Source: Pseudomonas sediminis (lineage in GTDB: Bacteria; Pseudomonadota; Gammaproteobacteria; Pseudomonadales; Pseudomonadaceae). From it: DNA of 64,000 nucleotides. Within the stretch, counting starts at the first letter, position 1. Each line of letters starts with the position of its first letter. Shown here one piece after another: positions 29,188 through 37,070 of this stretch. A program made the position numbers and the translations under genes. Location: positions 2,418,001 to 2,482,000 of the forward strand of contig NZ_CP154631.1 of assembly GCF_039555755.1 (NCBI RefSeq), written 5' to 3'. The notes beneath the pieces were generated by a model. It did not search any database. It had not been told where the DNA came from and worked only from the letters and a program-made list of their open reading frames with translations.

Positions 29188-29344
29188 GGGCACCTCTAAA
29201 AACTACCTGCGTTGTCATCACTGCGTTAAAAACAATCTGGAACGCCAGCCCGGTCAAATGCTCATTTACAACTCGTAAACTGCGCTTTTTCGCTTGTTTT
29301 TGCCTTGTGCTGACCGCCTCGCCTACGTTTTTAGAGTGGTGCCC
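29188..29344. repeat. MITE-like repeat with inverted ends (element A)
   Basis: A 157-bp non-coding element bounded by GGGCACCTCTAAAAAC on the left and GTTTTTAGAGTGGTGCCC on the right, which pair except for a 2-bp indel. Its core (29220-29272, minus orientation) is closely similar to 32807-32860 of element B, including ATGAGCATTT, GACCGGGCTGGCG and TTTTTAACGCAGT. It fills the gap between waaA and the LysR gene. No ORF is present. Confidence 0.8.
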
Positions 29345-29354
29345 TGGCGGGCAG

Positions 29355-30242
29355 TCATGCCTGCGGGCGCAACAGTTCGCGCGCCAGGCAGTCGGCCAGC
29401 CAGTTGGCCGCCGGGCCGAGCGCGCCGTCGCGCCGGGTGACGAGCTCCACCACCAGCGGCAGCGGCGCCCAGTCGCTGCACAGTTCCTGCAGGTGGCCCT
29501 GGTAGGTCGGGTACTGCGCCACATGGCGCGGCAGCCAGGCCCAGCCAACACCGCGTATCACCAGCTCGGCCATCACATAGAAGCTGTCGGCACGCCACAC
29601 CAGCGGGCTGATCTGCTCGCCGCCGGGATAGTGGCTGTCCTGCGGGGTCATCAGCAACTGGCGATGTTCGGCCAGGTCACGCCGCTCCACGCTGTCGAGT
29701 GCAGCCAGCGGATGGTTCGGGCTGCATACCGTGACCATCTCGATGGTGCCCAGACGCTGGCTCTCCAGTTCCCGCGGCATTTGTTCATGATGAAACAGCA
29801 GGCCCAGGTCGGCCTGGCGCTGCAGCAGCTTGCGCGCCACGTCGCCCTGCGCGCCGCTGGAAAGCTGCACTTCGAGCAAGGGAAAGGCATCTGCTAAAGC
29901 TTCCAGGCTGGCCAGCACCGGCTGGTAGGGCATGGCTTCGTCCTGTGCCAGGCGCAGACGCGCCTCCTCGCCGCGTGCCAGACCGAGCGCGCGGCCGTCC
30001 AGTCGTTCACATTGCTGCAACACGCTGCGGGCCTGCTCCAGCAGCGCGACGCCTGCTTCGGTCAGGCGCGGCTGGCGCCCACTGCTGCGTTCGAAGAGGG
30101 TCACGCCGAGGTCGCTCTCGAGCAGGGCGATGGCGGTGCTGACCGCCGATTGCGCGCGGCCGGTGTGCCGAGCTGCGGCGGAGAAGGATCGACTCTCTGC
30201 GGTCAGGACGAACAGTTGCAGCTGATCGAGATTCCAGTTCAT
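29355..30242 (-). CDS. LysR-family transcriptional regulator
   Basis: A 295-residue LTTR. The N-terminal winged helix-turn-helix is LDQLQLFVLTAESRSFSAAARHTGRAQSAVSTAIALLE, and the rest is a periplasmic-binding-like effector domain (VQLSSGAQGDVARKLLQRQADLGLLF). ATG 30242 is used; TTG at 30248 would add two residues. It diverges from the SMR transporter gene, and an ATC-N9-GAT dyad lies immediately before its start, so autoregulation and control of the SMR gene are likely. Synteny corresponds to PA4989. The effector is unknown. Confidence 0.88.
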   Translation of the reverse strand: MNWNLDQLQLFVLTAESRSFSAAARHTGRAQSAVSTAIALLESDLGVTLFERSSGRQPRLTEAGVALLEQARSVLQQCERLDGRALGLARGEEARLRLAQDEAMPYQPVLASLEALADAFPLLEVQLSSGAQGDVARKLLQRQADLGLLFHHEQMPRELESQRLGTIEMVTVCSPNHPLAALDSVERRDLAEHRQLLMTPQDSHYPGGEQISPLVWRADSFYVMAELVIRGVGWAWLPRHVAQYPTYQGHLQELCSDWAPLPLVVELVTRRDGALGPAANWLADCLARELLRPQA

Positions 30243-30247
30243 GGTCA

Positions 30248-30270
30248 ACCTATCTTGATCATAGATAGGT
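30248..30270. promoter_or_regulatory. LysR-type operator in the lysR/SMR divergent spacer
   Basis: ACCTATC-TTGATCATA-GATAGGT is a perfect 7-bp dyad with a 9-base spacer and includes ATC-N9-GAT, a textbook T-N11-A LTTR site. It lies 5 bases upstream of the regulator's ATG and about 60 upstream of the SMR start. Confidence 0.7.
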
Positions 30271-30331
30271 AATGACTTTATCCCATCATGGAAGAACTTA
30301 GAATCGTGGCCATCTTTCAGGAGTCGCCACC

Positions 30332-30664
30332 ATGCCCGGATACCTCTATCTCGCTATCGCCATCGCGGCCGAGGTGATTGCCACCACTTCGATGAAGGCT
30401 ATCGACGGCTTCAACAAACCCTTGCCGCTGTTGCTGGTGATCGGCGGTTACGCGATCGCCTTCTGGATGCTGATTCTGGTGGTGCGTACCATCTCGGTGG
30501 GCATTGCCTACGCCATCTGGGCGGGGTTGGGCATCGTCCTGGTCAGCATCGCGGCAATGTTCATCTACCAGCAGAAGCTCGATCTGCCGGCCGTGCTCGG
30601 CATGGGACTGATCGTCAGTGGCGTGGTGGTGATCCAGCTGTTCTCGCAATCGACCGGGCACTGA
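30332..30664 (+). CDS. small multidrug resistance (SMR/EmrE-type) transporter
   Basis: A 110-residue, four-helix inner membrane protein. The essential Glu of helix 1 is in AIAAEVIATTSMK (Glu14). The motifs YAIAFWMLILVVRTISVGIAYAIWAGLG (helices 2-3, including the conserved Trp) and VSGVVVIQLFS (helix 4) are typical of EmrE/QacE proton antiporters that export quaternary ammonium compounds. AGGAG precedes ATG 30332. Divergent from the LysR gene as in PA4989-PA4990. Confidence 0.92.
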   Translation: MPGYLYLAIAIAAEVIATTSMKAIDGFNKPLPLLLVIGGYAIAFWMLILVVRTISVGIAYAIWAGLGIVLVSIAAMFIYQQKLDLPAVLGMGLIVSGVVVIQLFSQSTGH

Positions 30665-30727
30665 TCGGCCGCGGGCGAGGAAGTTGACGGGTTATACTGC
30701 GCGCCTGTTTTTCGCCGAGGCCCGTTC

Positions 30728-31903
30728 ATGTCCCAGTCTCTCAGCACCGATGTCCTGATCGTCGGCGGCGGTATCGCCGGCCTCTGGCTCAATGCGCGCC
30801 TGCGTCAGCATGGCTTCGCCACCGTTCTGGTGGAGCGCGGCAGCCTGGGCGGCGGGCAGAGCCTGAAGTCGCAGGGCATCATTCATGGCGGTGCCAAATA
30901 TGCCCTGCATGGCGCGCTGACCGGTGCTTCCGAAGCTATCGCCGATATGCCGCGCCGCTGGCGCGAAGCGCTGGCCGGCAGTGGCGAGCTGGACCTCTCC
31001 GGTGTGCGCATCCTGTCCGACGCCCATTATCTCTGGTCGCCCGGTACCCTGGCCGGCAACCTCACCAGCTTCTTTGCCAGCAAGGCGGTGCGCGGTCGGG
31101 TCGATCAGGTCAAGGGTGAGCAATTACCGCCGGCGCTGCAGCACCCGAAGTTCAAGGGCAAGGTCTATCGACTCGCCGAGCTGGTGCTCGATGTGCCGAG
31201 TCTGATCGCACGTCTGGCCGAACTGGCCGGTGATGGCCTACTTGCCGCCGAGCGTATCGAACCGCTGCAGGAAAACGGTGAGCTGTGCGGGTTGATCGTC
31301 GACGGTCGCGAGATTCGCGCGCAGCGCGTGGTGCTCAGCGCCGGGGCCGGTAATGCCGAGCTGCTCGCCGCGCTGGGCATCGAACAGCCCGCGCAGCAGT
31401 TGCGCCCGCTGCATATGGTGTTGGCCAAGGGGCCGGCACTGAAGCCGCTGTACGCGCACTGCCTCGGCGGTGGGCCGAAGCCGCGGGTCACCGTCACCAC
31501 CCATCCGGCCGCCGATGGCCAGTGGGTCTGGTACCTGGGCGGCGATCTGGCCGAGGCTGACGGCGTTGCGCGCGACGAAGGCGCTCAGATTCAGGCGGCG
31601 CAAAAGGAAGTGGCCTCGCTGCTACCCTGGGTCGACCAGAGCCAGACGCGCTGGGCGACATTGCGCGTTGATCGCGCCGAGCCCGCGCAGTCGGGCCTGG
31701 TGCGCCCGGACAACGCTTTCCTCGCCGAACAGCAGCGCCTGTTGGTGGGCTGGCCGACCAAGCTGGCGCTGGCGCCGGATTTCGCCGACCGCGTACTGGC
31801 CGCCCTGCAGCGGGACAAGGTACAGCCGGCTGGCCATGCGCCGTTGCCTGAGCTGCCGCGCCCCGCGCTGGGGCAGCCGGTATGGGAGGCACTGTTACCA
31901 TGA
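30728..31903 (+). CDS. FAD-dependent oxidoreductase (DAO family)
   Basis: A 391-residue flavoprotein. The N-terminal dinucleotide motif is VLIVGGGIAGLWLNARLRQ followed by VLVERGSLGGGQSLKSQG. The C-terminal part contains RWATLRVDRAEPA, usual for glycine/D-amino-acid oxidase relatives. The substrate is not deducible. Its stop overlaps the aldo/keto reductase start as ATGA, matching PA4991-PA4992 in P. aeruginosa, so the two probably act together. Confidence 0.82.
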   Translation: MSQSLSTDVLIVGGGIAGLWLNARLRQHGFATVLVERGSLGGGQSLKSQGIIHGGAKYALHGALTGASEAIADMPRRWREALAGSGELDLSGVRILSDAHYLWSPGTLAGNLTSFFASKAVRGRVDQVKGEQLPPALQHPKFKGKVYRLAELVLDVPSLIARLAELAGDGLLAAERIEPLQENGELCGLIVDGREIRAQRVVLSAGAGNAELLAALGIEQPAQQLRPLHMVLAKGPALKPLYAHCLGGGPKPRVTVTTHPAADGQWVWYLGGDLAEADGVARDEGAQIQAAQKEVASLLPWVDQSQTRWATLRVDRAEPAQSGLVRPDNAFLAEQQRLLVGWPTKLALAPDFADRVLAALQRDKVQPAGHAPLPELPRPALGQPVWEALLP

Positions 31904-32709
31904 GCACCCTGCACGATCTGCATCGCCCGCTGGGCTCCACCGGCTTGCGCGTTTCGCCGCTGGGCCTGGGTACGGTCAAGCTCGGCCGTGATCAGGGCGT
32001 GAAGTATCCCAACGGTTTCACCATCCCTGACGATATGCAGGCCCTGGCCTTGCTGCGGCAGGCTCGCGAGCTGGGCATCAATCTGATCGATACCGCGCCG
32101 GCTTACGGCGTCAGCGAGCAACGCCTCGGTCCACTGCTGCGTGGCCAGCGCGATGAGTGGGTGATCGTCAGCAAGACCGGTGAGGAGTTCGAGCAGGGCC
32201 AGTCGCACTTCGATTTTTCCGCCGCGCATACCCGCCTGTCGGTCGAGCGCAGCCTCAAACGCTTGGAGACCGACCGTATCGACCTGCTGTTGGTGCACTC
32301 CGATGGCAACGATCTGGCGGTACTGCGTGAAACGGGCGTGTACGAGACGCTGGCAGCGCTCAAGCGCGAGGGCAAGATCCTCGGCTACGGGATTTCCGGC
32401 AAGACCGTCGAGGGTGGGCTGCTGGCGCTGGAGCAAGGCGACTGCGCCATGGTCACTTATAACCTGAGTGAGCAGGGCGAGAAGCCGGTGTTGGACTACG
32501 CTGCCAGTCACGCCAAGGGCATTCTGATCAAGAAAGCGTTGGCCAGTGGGCATGCCTGCCTGGCCGAGGGTGTCGATCCTGTACGTGCCAGCTTCGAACT
32601 GATCTTCGCTCATCCGGGCGTCAGCAGCGCCATCGTTGGCACCATCACGCCCGCGCACCTGGCGGCCAATGTCGAGACGGTCGCGGCGGTTTTGCAGGGT
32701 ATCCGCTGA
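31900..32709 (+). CDS. aldo/keto reductase
   Basis: A 269-residue (beta/alpha)8 oxidoreductase. Seen are LGLGTVKLGRD, NLIDTAPAYGVSEQRLG with the catalytic Asp and Tyr, VSKTGEEF with the catalytic Lys, and LLLVHSDG carrying the His. SSAIVGTITPAHLAANV near the C-terminus binds NADP. It begins within the stop of the flavoprotein gene. The stop codon is at the very edge of repeat element B. Confidence 0.87.
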   Translation: MSTLHDLHRPLGSTGLRVSPLGLGTVKLGRDQGVKYPNGFTIPDDMQALALLRQARELGINLIDTAPAYGVSEQRLGPLLRGQRDEWVIVSKTGEEFEQGQSHFDFSAAHTRLSVERSLKRLETDRIDLLLVHSDGNDLAVLRETGVYETLAALKREGKILGYGISGKTVEGGLLALEQGDCAMVTYNLSEQGEKPVLDYAASHAKGILIKKALASGHACLAEGVDPVRASFELIFAHPGVSSAIVGTITPAHLAANVETVAAVLQGIR

Positions 32710-32895
32710 GAACCTATTCACGATCTCGCGAGCTAGAGCGATACAACACCGATGGCGGCCCCGCAAAAACAAGCGAGGAACGGTCGGAGTCGCGGGCGAC
32801 TGTACTGTTGTACATGAGCATTTCGACCGGGCTGGCGCTCCAGCTTATTTTTAACGCAGTAGCGCCGAAGCGCAGCAGATCGTGAACAGGTTCTG
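32709..32895. repeat. MITE-like repeat with 18-bp inverted ends (element B)
   Basis: A 187-bp non-coding element bounded by AGAACCTATTCACGATCT and its inverted copy AGATCGTGAACAGGTTCT (17 of 18 match). The core 32807-32860 matches element A at 29220-29272, and both carry GCAAAAACAAGCG nearby. The left end begins at the last base of the aldo/keto reductase stop codon. Confidence 0.85.
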
Positions 32896-33042
32896 AGGTC
32901 CCCGGTCACGTCCTCTTACAGCCTTGGGTTGTGCTGAGTGGTCGGCTTGGGGCAGCCTTGAGCGGTTTTCGCTTCAACCTGATCCTCGCGTGAAGGCCGC
33001 TCGTCGAGCTGGATTCACGCCCAGCCGGAACAAGGAGTCGAG

Positions 33043-33951
33043 ATGCCGCGTACGCTGATCCGCAAGGACCCGAGTAACTTCAAGACCCTGCCACTGCTCG
33101 TCGAAGCTAGCCCCGATGGTCTGAGATACCAGAGCCTGGGGCAGCCGCTGAATTTCCAGCAGATGCTCGAACGCCGCCGTCCGGTCGAGGTGGCGGACAG
33201 TTCGCGCTTTTCCATCGAGCTGGCCAACCTTGGCGTATCGGTACGCATGACCCTGCGCTTGCACGGTCGTGACTACTGGTTGCTGGTGCGCCAGCGCCGC
33301 CCGGATCGCGGTGACACAGTCCTCAAGCTGATTTCCGGCTACGTGCCGGCGCATGAGCTGAATCTGCCGTTGCTTACCGCGGTTCAGGAAGTAGCCGAGG
33401 AATGCCTGCTGGAGAGTGCCGATGGCTGGCTGGGCGGGCGTTTTGCCGATACCTGGTTGCCCACGCCCTATCAGGGTGCGCTGCGCTATCGTGAGTCCAG
33501 TCACTTCCGCCTCAGTCCGCTGTCCGGTGCAGCGCTACCGGTGCAGTGTGGCAACCTGACCCTGCTCGAGCGCCCGCGTGCCTATGTGCATCTTCCTACG
33601 GCATCCTTGCAGCTGGTCTATGACATGAGTCTGGAGCTGCCGCGCGATGCCCGCCAACTGAGTCTGTTCCATGTCGATGAATGCCTGGAGGAGGGCCGGT
33701 TGGTGGCGCGGCTGGAGCGTCGTCGCCCGGATCTTTACCTGTTGGCGCTGCAGCGGGGGGCGCCCAGTGGCGAGCTGTTCACCCTGAGCAAAGGCGAGTT
33801 GCGGCCTGCCGGTACCCGCGGCCTGTGGCTGTCGGAGAGTTTTGCCGAACAGGATGGCTGGCTGGTGCGCGACGAGCGGATTCGCTGGAAAGACTGGCTG
33901 CAGCGCTACGGTGTGAAACCCCCGCAGCGGAGAGCATTGGCCAGCGCGTAG
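33043..33951 (+). CDS. conserved protein with a degenerate Nudix-like box
   Basis: A 302-residue protein I do not recognise by name. An early region (MLERRRPVEVADSSRFSIELANLGVSVRMTLRL) is followed by YWLLVRQRRPDRGDTVLKLISGYVP. Residues 99-123 fit a Nudix box spacing variant: Gly99, Glu105, then QEVAEECLL (115-123) in place of R-E-U-x-E-E-x-G-U. If the fold is Nudix, the Glu cluster is kept but Arg and Gly are lost. A start with GGAG (33032-33035) precedes ATG 33043. The stop TAG is within a palindromic repeat. I would not trust transporter-type names for it. Confidence 0.65.
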   Translation: MPRTLIRKDPSNFKTLPLLVEASPDGLRYQSLGQPLNFQQMLERRRPVEVADSSRFSIELANLGVSVRMTLRLHGRDYWLLVRQRRPDRGDTVLKLISGYVPAHELNLPLLTAVQEVAEECLLESADGWLGGRFADTWLPTPYQGALRYRESSHFRLSPLSGAALPVQCGNLTLLERPRAYVHLPTASLQLVYDMSLELPRDARQLSLFHVDECLEEGRLVARLERRRPDLYLLALQRGAPSGELFTLSKGELRPAGTRGLWLSESFAEQDGWLVRDERIRWKDWLQRYGVKPPQRRALASA

Positions 33952-34000
33952 GGCGGGTGTAACCCGCCGTTGGCCTTCTGGCGGGTTGCACCCGCCCTAC
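33948..34000. repeat. palindromic intergenic repeat, GTAGGGCGGGTG type, overlapping a stop codon
   Basis: GTAGGGCGGGTGTAACCCGCC and its inverted copy ending CACCCGCCCTAC flank an 11-base centre. The left edge provides TAG (33949-33951), the stop of the preceding gene. Confidence 0.78.
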
Positions 34001-34016
34001 ATGGGCTGCGCCGCTT

Positions 34017-35546
34017 TCACACTCGGCTGTCGCGCATGCGCGTCAACTGCCGCTCGAGCAGTGCCGGATAAGGATCGAGCAGGCGCTCCACGCAGCTGGC
34101 CCCTTCCGGGCTGGCAATCGGGCGGATGCGGGCGCGCTGGCGGGCCAGGGCATCCTGCGCGACGCGTTGCTCGACCAGCAGCAGGTTGCGGCTGTGTTGC
34201 GACAAGGCCAGGGCGTCCAGGGCGCTGTCGCTGAGCAGCAGGTCGGCCTGGCCCAGTTCTTCCAGATCACGGCCCAAGGTCAGCCCCAACTGCAGTTGCA
34301 GGGTGATGCCGCTGTCGGCGACCTCGACCTGCAGGGCATGGCCCAGGGCGCGCATCAGCTCGCCACAGCAGATCGCGTGGGTCAGGTAGTCTTCGCCGCA
34401 TTCGCGCTCATGGAACAGCATCAGGCTGCTGCCGTCCTTGAGGGTATGCAGTTGCCCCTGGTAGAGCGCGGCAGCTTGTTCCAGGCAACCCCGATAGCGA
34501 TCCAGCAGGTCCAGTAGTCGCGTGCGTGGTAGGCGACGAAGCTGCTCCTGAGCACCGAGTTGAATGGCCAGCACGGCGCTGGCTTGCGAGGGGCGCGGAG
34601 CCTTGGCGACCGGCGCAGGCGCTTCGGAGTCGTCACGCAGGTCGGCAAAGGGATCATCCGGCTCTATGGCGTCGGGCCAGGGCTTGAGCTGCTCGTCATC
34701 GCCATCCTCAGCGCTGATGTGCGTTTCATCGAACGCATGCTCGGCCTCGATCGCCTCCTGCTCGTCGAAGCGCTCGTCGTCTTCTTCTGGCAGATAGTCC
34801 TCGCTGTCATCGAGCAGCTGTTCGTCATCCAGCTCCTGTTCGGGCTCCGGTTTTTCCGGTACCAGGCGCGCCTGCAGTTGACGCGCCAGATCACCGATCT
34901 CGTCGTTGCGCCCCGCCCCCGGTGCAGGGTCGTCCGGGTCACGCAGCCACAGGCGCATTTGCAGCAAGGGCGTGGAAATGTAACGGCCCAGGCGCATGCT
35001 CAGCGACAGGGTCAGTGCCAGCAGGATCAGGCTGAGAATGCCCATGCTCTGCAGGCTGATGGTCATCGGCTGCTGGAACTGGCTCATATCGAGGCTGATG
35101 CGCAACTGTCCGGCCATCACCTCCTGGAACGTGATGGGGGTGGTGTACAGACCCTCGGTTTCGCCCAGAACGCTGCGCGTCGGGCGCGAGCCAGCTTCGG
35201 CGAGGATGCGGTTATCCACGCTGTAGATGGCCGCATGGGCAACCAGCGGGTTCTTCGCCAGGTTGTTCAATAGCACGTTGAGACTGAGGATGTCGTTGGA
35301 CACCAGCAGCTCGGTGGACGACGCCGCCGTCTGGGTGATCAGCGCCTGACCCAGTGCATCGGCCTGCTGCTGCATGGCCTGCTTGAACTGCATGCCCATG
35401 ACCCAGGCATAGATGACCATTGCCAGGGCTACCAGCAGCACGCTGTGGCTGGCAATACGCAGCACCAGAGGCACCCGCCGCTGACGCAGCGCGTGGAAGA
35501 TCAGGATGAAGAAGTTATCGGGTTTGACGGGCGCAGGCCGGTTCAC
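34017..35546 (-). CDS. SerB-associated membrane protein (AhpA/YtjB-like) with a degenerate cyclase-like domain
   Basis: About 509 residues from GTG 35546 (the longer ATG start at 35615 is less likely). Helix 1 is SVLLVALAMVIYAWVM; a periplasmic sensor region of about 100 residues and helix 2 (LSLILLALTLSLSM) resemble YtjB/AhpA proteins, also found beside serB in E. coli. A HAMP-like stretch and a very acidic linker of about 60 residues follow. The C-terminal part (LLDLLDRYRGCLEQAAALYQ, LKDGSSLMLF, GELMRALGHAL) is laid out like a class III nucleotide cyclase domain but lacks the first metal Asp. It diverges from serB. Confidence 0.65.
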   Translation of the reverse strand: MNRPAPVKPDNFFILIFHALRQRRVPLVLRIASHSVLLVALAMVIYAWVMGMQFKQAMQQQADALGQALITQTAASSTELLVSNDILSLNVLLNNLAKNPLVAHAAIYSVDNRILAEAGSRPTRSVLGETEGLYTTPITFQEVMAGQLRISLDMSQFQQPMTISLQSMGILSLILLALTLSLSMRLGRYISTPLLQMRLWLRDPDDPAPGAGRNDEIGDLARQLQARLVPEKPEPEQELDDEQLLDDSEDYLPEEDDERFDEQEAIEAEHAFDETHISAEDGDDEQLKPWPDAIEPDDPFADLRDDSEAPAPVAKAPRPSQASAVLAIQLGAQEQLRRLPRTRLLDLLDRYRGCLEQAAALYQGQLHTLKDGSSLMLFHERECGEDYLTHAICCGELMRALGHALQVEVADSGITLQLQLGLTLGRDLEELGQADLLLSDSALDALALSQHSRNLLLVEQRVAQDALARQRARIRPIASPEGASCVERLLDPYPALLERQLTRMRDSRV

Positions 35547-35720
35547 AGAGCACGGCTCTTGTCGACTGAAGTTGCCGCGCAGTATAGCGAGCGGTCTGGG
35601 GCGGGCAAAGCGCATGGCTGCCCGGATCGACGGGAAACTGGGTAGAATGTGCGCCTTTTAGTCGGTCGGTGGCCAATTCGCCGCTTGCCTGCCTCAATCG
35701 TTTGCCTTGGAGGGTGCGTC

Positions 35721-36935
35721 TTGCGCGAAATCGTCCTGATCAATATCACTGGCGAAGATCGCCCCGGACTCACCGCTGCCATCACCGGGGTGCTGGCTCA
35801 AGGCGGGGTGAATATCCTCGATATCGGTCAGGCGGTGATCCACGACACCCTGTCGTTCGGCATCCTTATCGAAATTCCTGACAACGGCCGCTCCCAGTCA
35901 GTGCTCAAGGACTTGCTGTTCACTGCCTACGAGCTCGACCAACAGGTGCGTTTCACTCCGGTTTCCGAAGACGACTACCGTCAGTGGGTTGGTGGCCAGG
36001 GCAAGGCGCGCCATATCGTGACTCTGCTGACGCGCAAGGTCAGCGCCGAGCAGTTGCAGCGCGTCAGTGCGATCACCGCCAAGTACGGCCTGAACATCGA
36101 TCATATCGACCGTCTTTCCGGGCGTATGCCGCTGGACATGCCGGCCGAGCAGGGCAAGGGCTGCATCGAGTTTTCCGTGCGTGGCGAGCCGGCCGATCCA
36201 GTTGCCCTGCGCGCTGAGTTCCTCAGCGTGGCGCAGGAACTCAACGTCGACATCGCCTTCCAGCGCGACTCGGTGTTCCGTCGCAATCGTCGCCTCGCCG
36301 TGTTCGACATGGACTCGACGCTGATTGAGGCCGAGGTCATCGACGAGTTGGCCAAGGCTGCCGGCGTGGGTGAGCAGGTGGCCGAAATCACCGAGCGCGC
36401 CATGCGCGGCGAGCTGGATTTCCGCGCCAGCTTCAAGGAGCGCCTGGGCTTGCTGCAGGGGCTGTCGGAGGACGTGCTGGAGGAGATCGGCGCGTCCCTG
36501 CGCCTGACCGAGGGTGCCGAGGTGTTGTTCGCCGAACTCAAACGCCTGGGCTACAAGACTGCGATTCTCTCCGGCGGCTTCACTTACTTCGCCAAGCAAC
36601 TGCAGGCCAAGCTGGGCATCGACTACGTGTTCGCCAACGAACTGCAGATCGAGAACGGCAAGGTCACCGGCGTGGCTGTCGAGCCCATCGTCGATGCGCA
36701 GCGCAAGGCCGATCTGCTGCGTGAGTTGGCGCATAAGGAAGGTTTGCAGCTGGAGCAGACCATCGCTGTCGGCGATGGCGCCAATGACCTGCCGATGCTC
36801 GGTCTGGCCGGTCTCGGCGTGGCTTTCCGCGCCAAGCCGTTGGTCAAACAATCGGCCAAGCAGGCGATCTCCACCCTTGGGCTGGACGGCATTCTTTATC
36901 TGCTGGGCTTCCGTGATCGTGAGGGGCAGGAATAA
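35721..36935 (+). CDS. serB: phosphoserine phosphatase
   Basis: A 404-residue enzyme with two N-terminal ACT-type regulatory domains (INITGEDRPGLTAAITGVL; IVTLLTRKVSAEQLQRVS) and a C-terminal HAD phosphatase. The catalytic motif is AVFDMDSTLI, with AILSGGFTYFA and VGDGANDLPML. It makes L-serine from phosphoserine in the last step of serine synthesis. The start is TTG at 35721: GGAGGG lies six bases upstream, and homologues begin with the REIVLIN segment. Its terminator downstream has been split by the IS. Confidence 0.95.
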   Translation: MREIVLINITGEDRPGLTAAITGVLAQGGVNILDIGQAVIHDTLSFGILIEIPDNGRSQSVLKDLLFTAYELDQQVRFTPVSEDDYRQWVGGQGKARHIVTLLTRKVSAEQLQRVSAITAKYGLNIDHIDRLSGRMPLDMPAEQGKGCIEFSVRGEPADPVALRAEFLSVAQELNVDIAFQRDSVFRRNRRLAVFDMDSTLIEAEVIDELAKAAGVGEQVAEITERAMRGELDFRASFKERLGLLQGLSEDVLEEIGASLRLTEGAEVLFAELKRLGYKTAILSGGFTYFAKQLQAKLGIDYVFANELQIENGKVTGVAVEPIVDAQRKADLLRELAHKEGLQLEQTIAVGDGANDLPMLGLAGLGVAFRAKPLVKQSAKQAISTLGLDGILYLLGFRDREGQE

Positions 36936-36958
36936 GCCCCAGTGTTGCGTCGGATATG

Positions 36959-36974
36959 AAAAAGCCGCCTGAGC
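36959..36974. terminator. left arm and loop copy of the serB/fimX terminator, split by the IS
   Basis: AAAAAGCCGCCT (36959-36970) is followed by GAGC (36971-36974), which is the left copy of the 4-bp target duplication. The matching arm AGGCGGCTTTTT is at 38575-38586. Without the IS they form a perfect 12-bp stem with a GAGC loop between two convergent genes. Confidence 0.88.
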
Positions 36975-37009
36975 CAGAGCGTGTGAAAACGCACTGACGC
37001 CAGAAAAAT

Positions 37010-37045
37010 CCAACGCCCCGACTGGTTCGGGGCGTTGGTGTTTTT
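37010..37045. terminator. intrinsic terminator inside the IS, downstream of the transposase gene
   Basis: CAACGCCCCGA-CTGGT-TCGGGGCGTTG: an 11-bp stem followed by GTGTTTTT on the plus strand and by an A/T-rich ATTTTT on the minus strand. It would stop transposase transcripts and also serB readthrough. Confidence 0.8.
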
Positions 37046-37070
37046 GATGCTTGGAAATGGAAGGCGGGAT

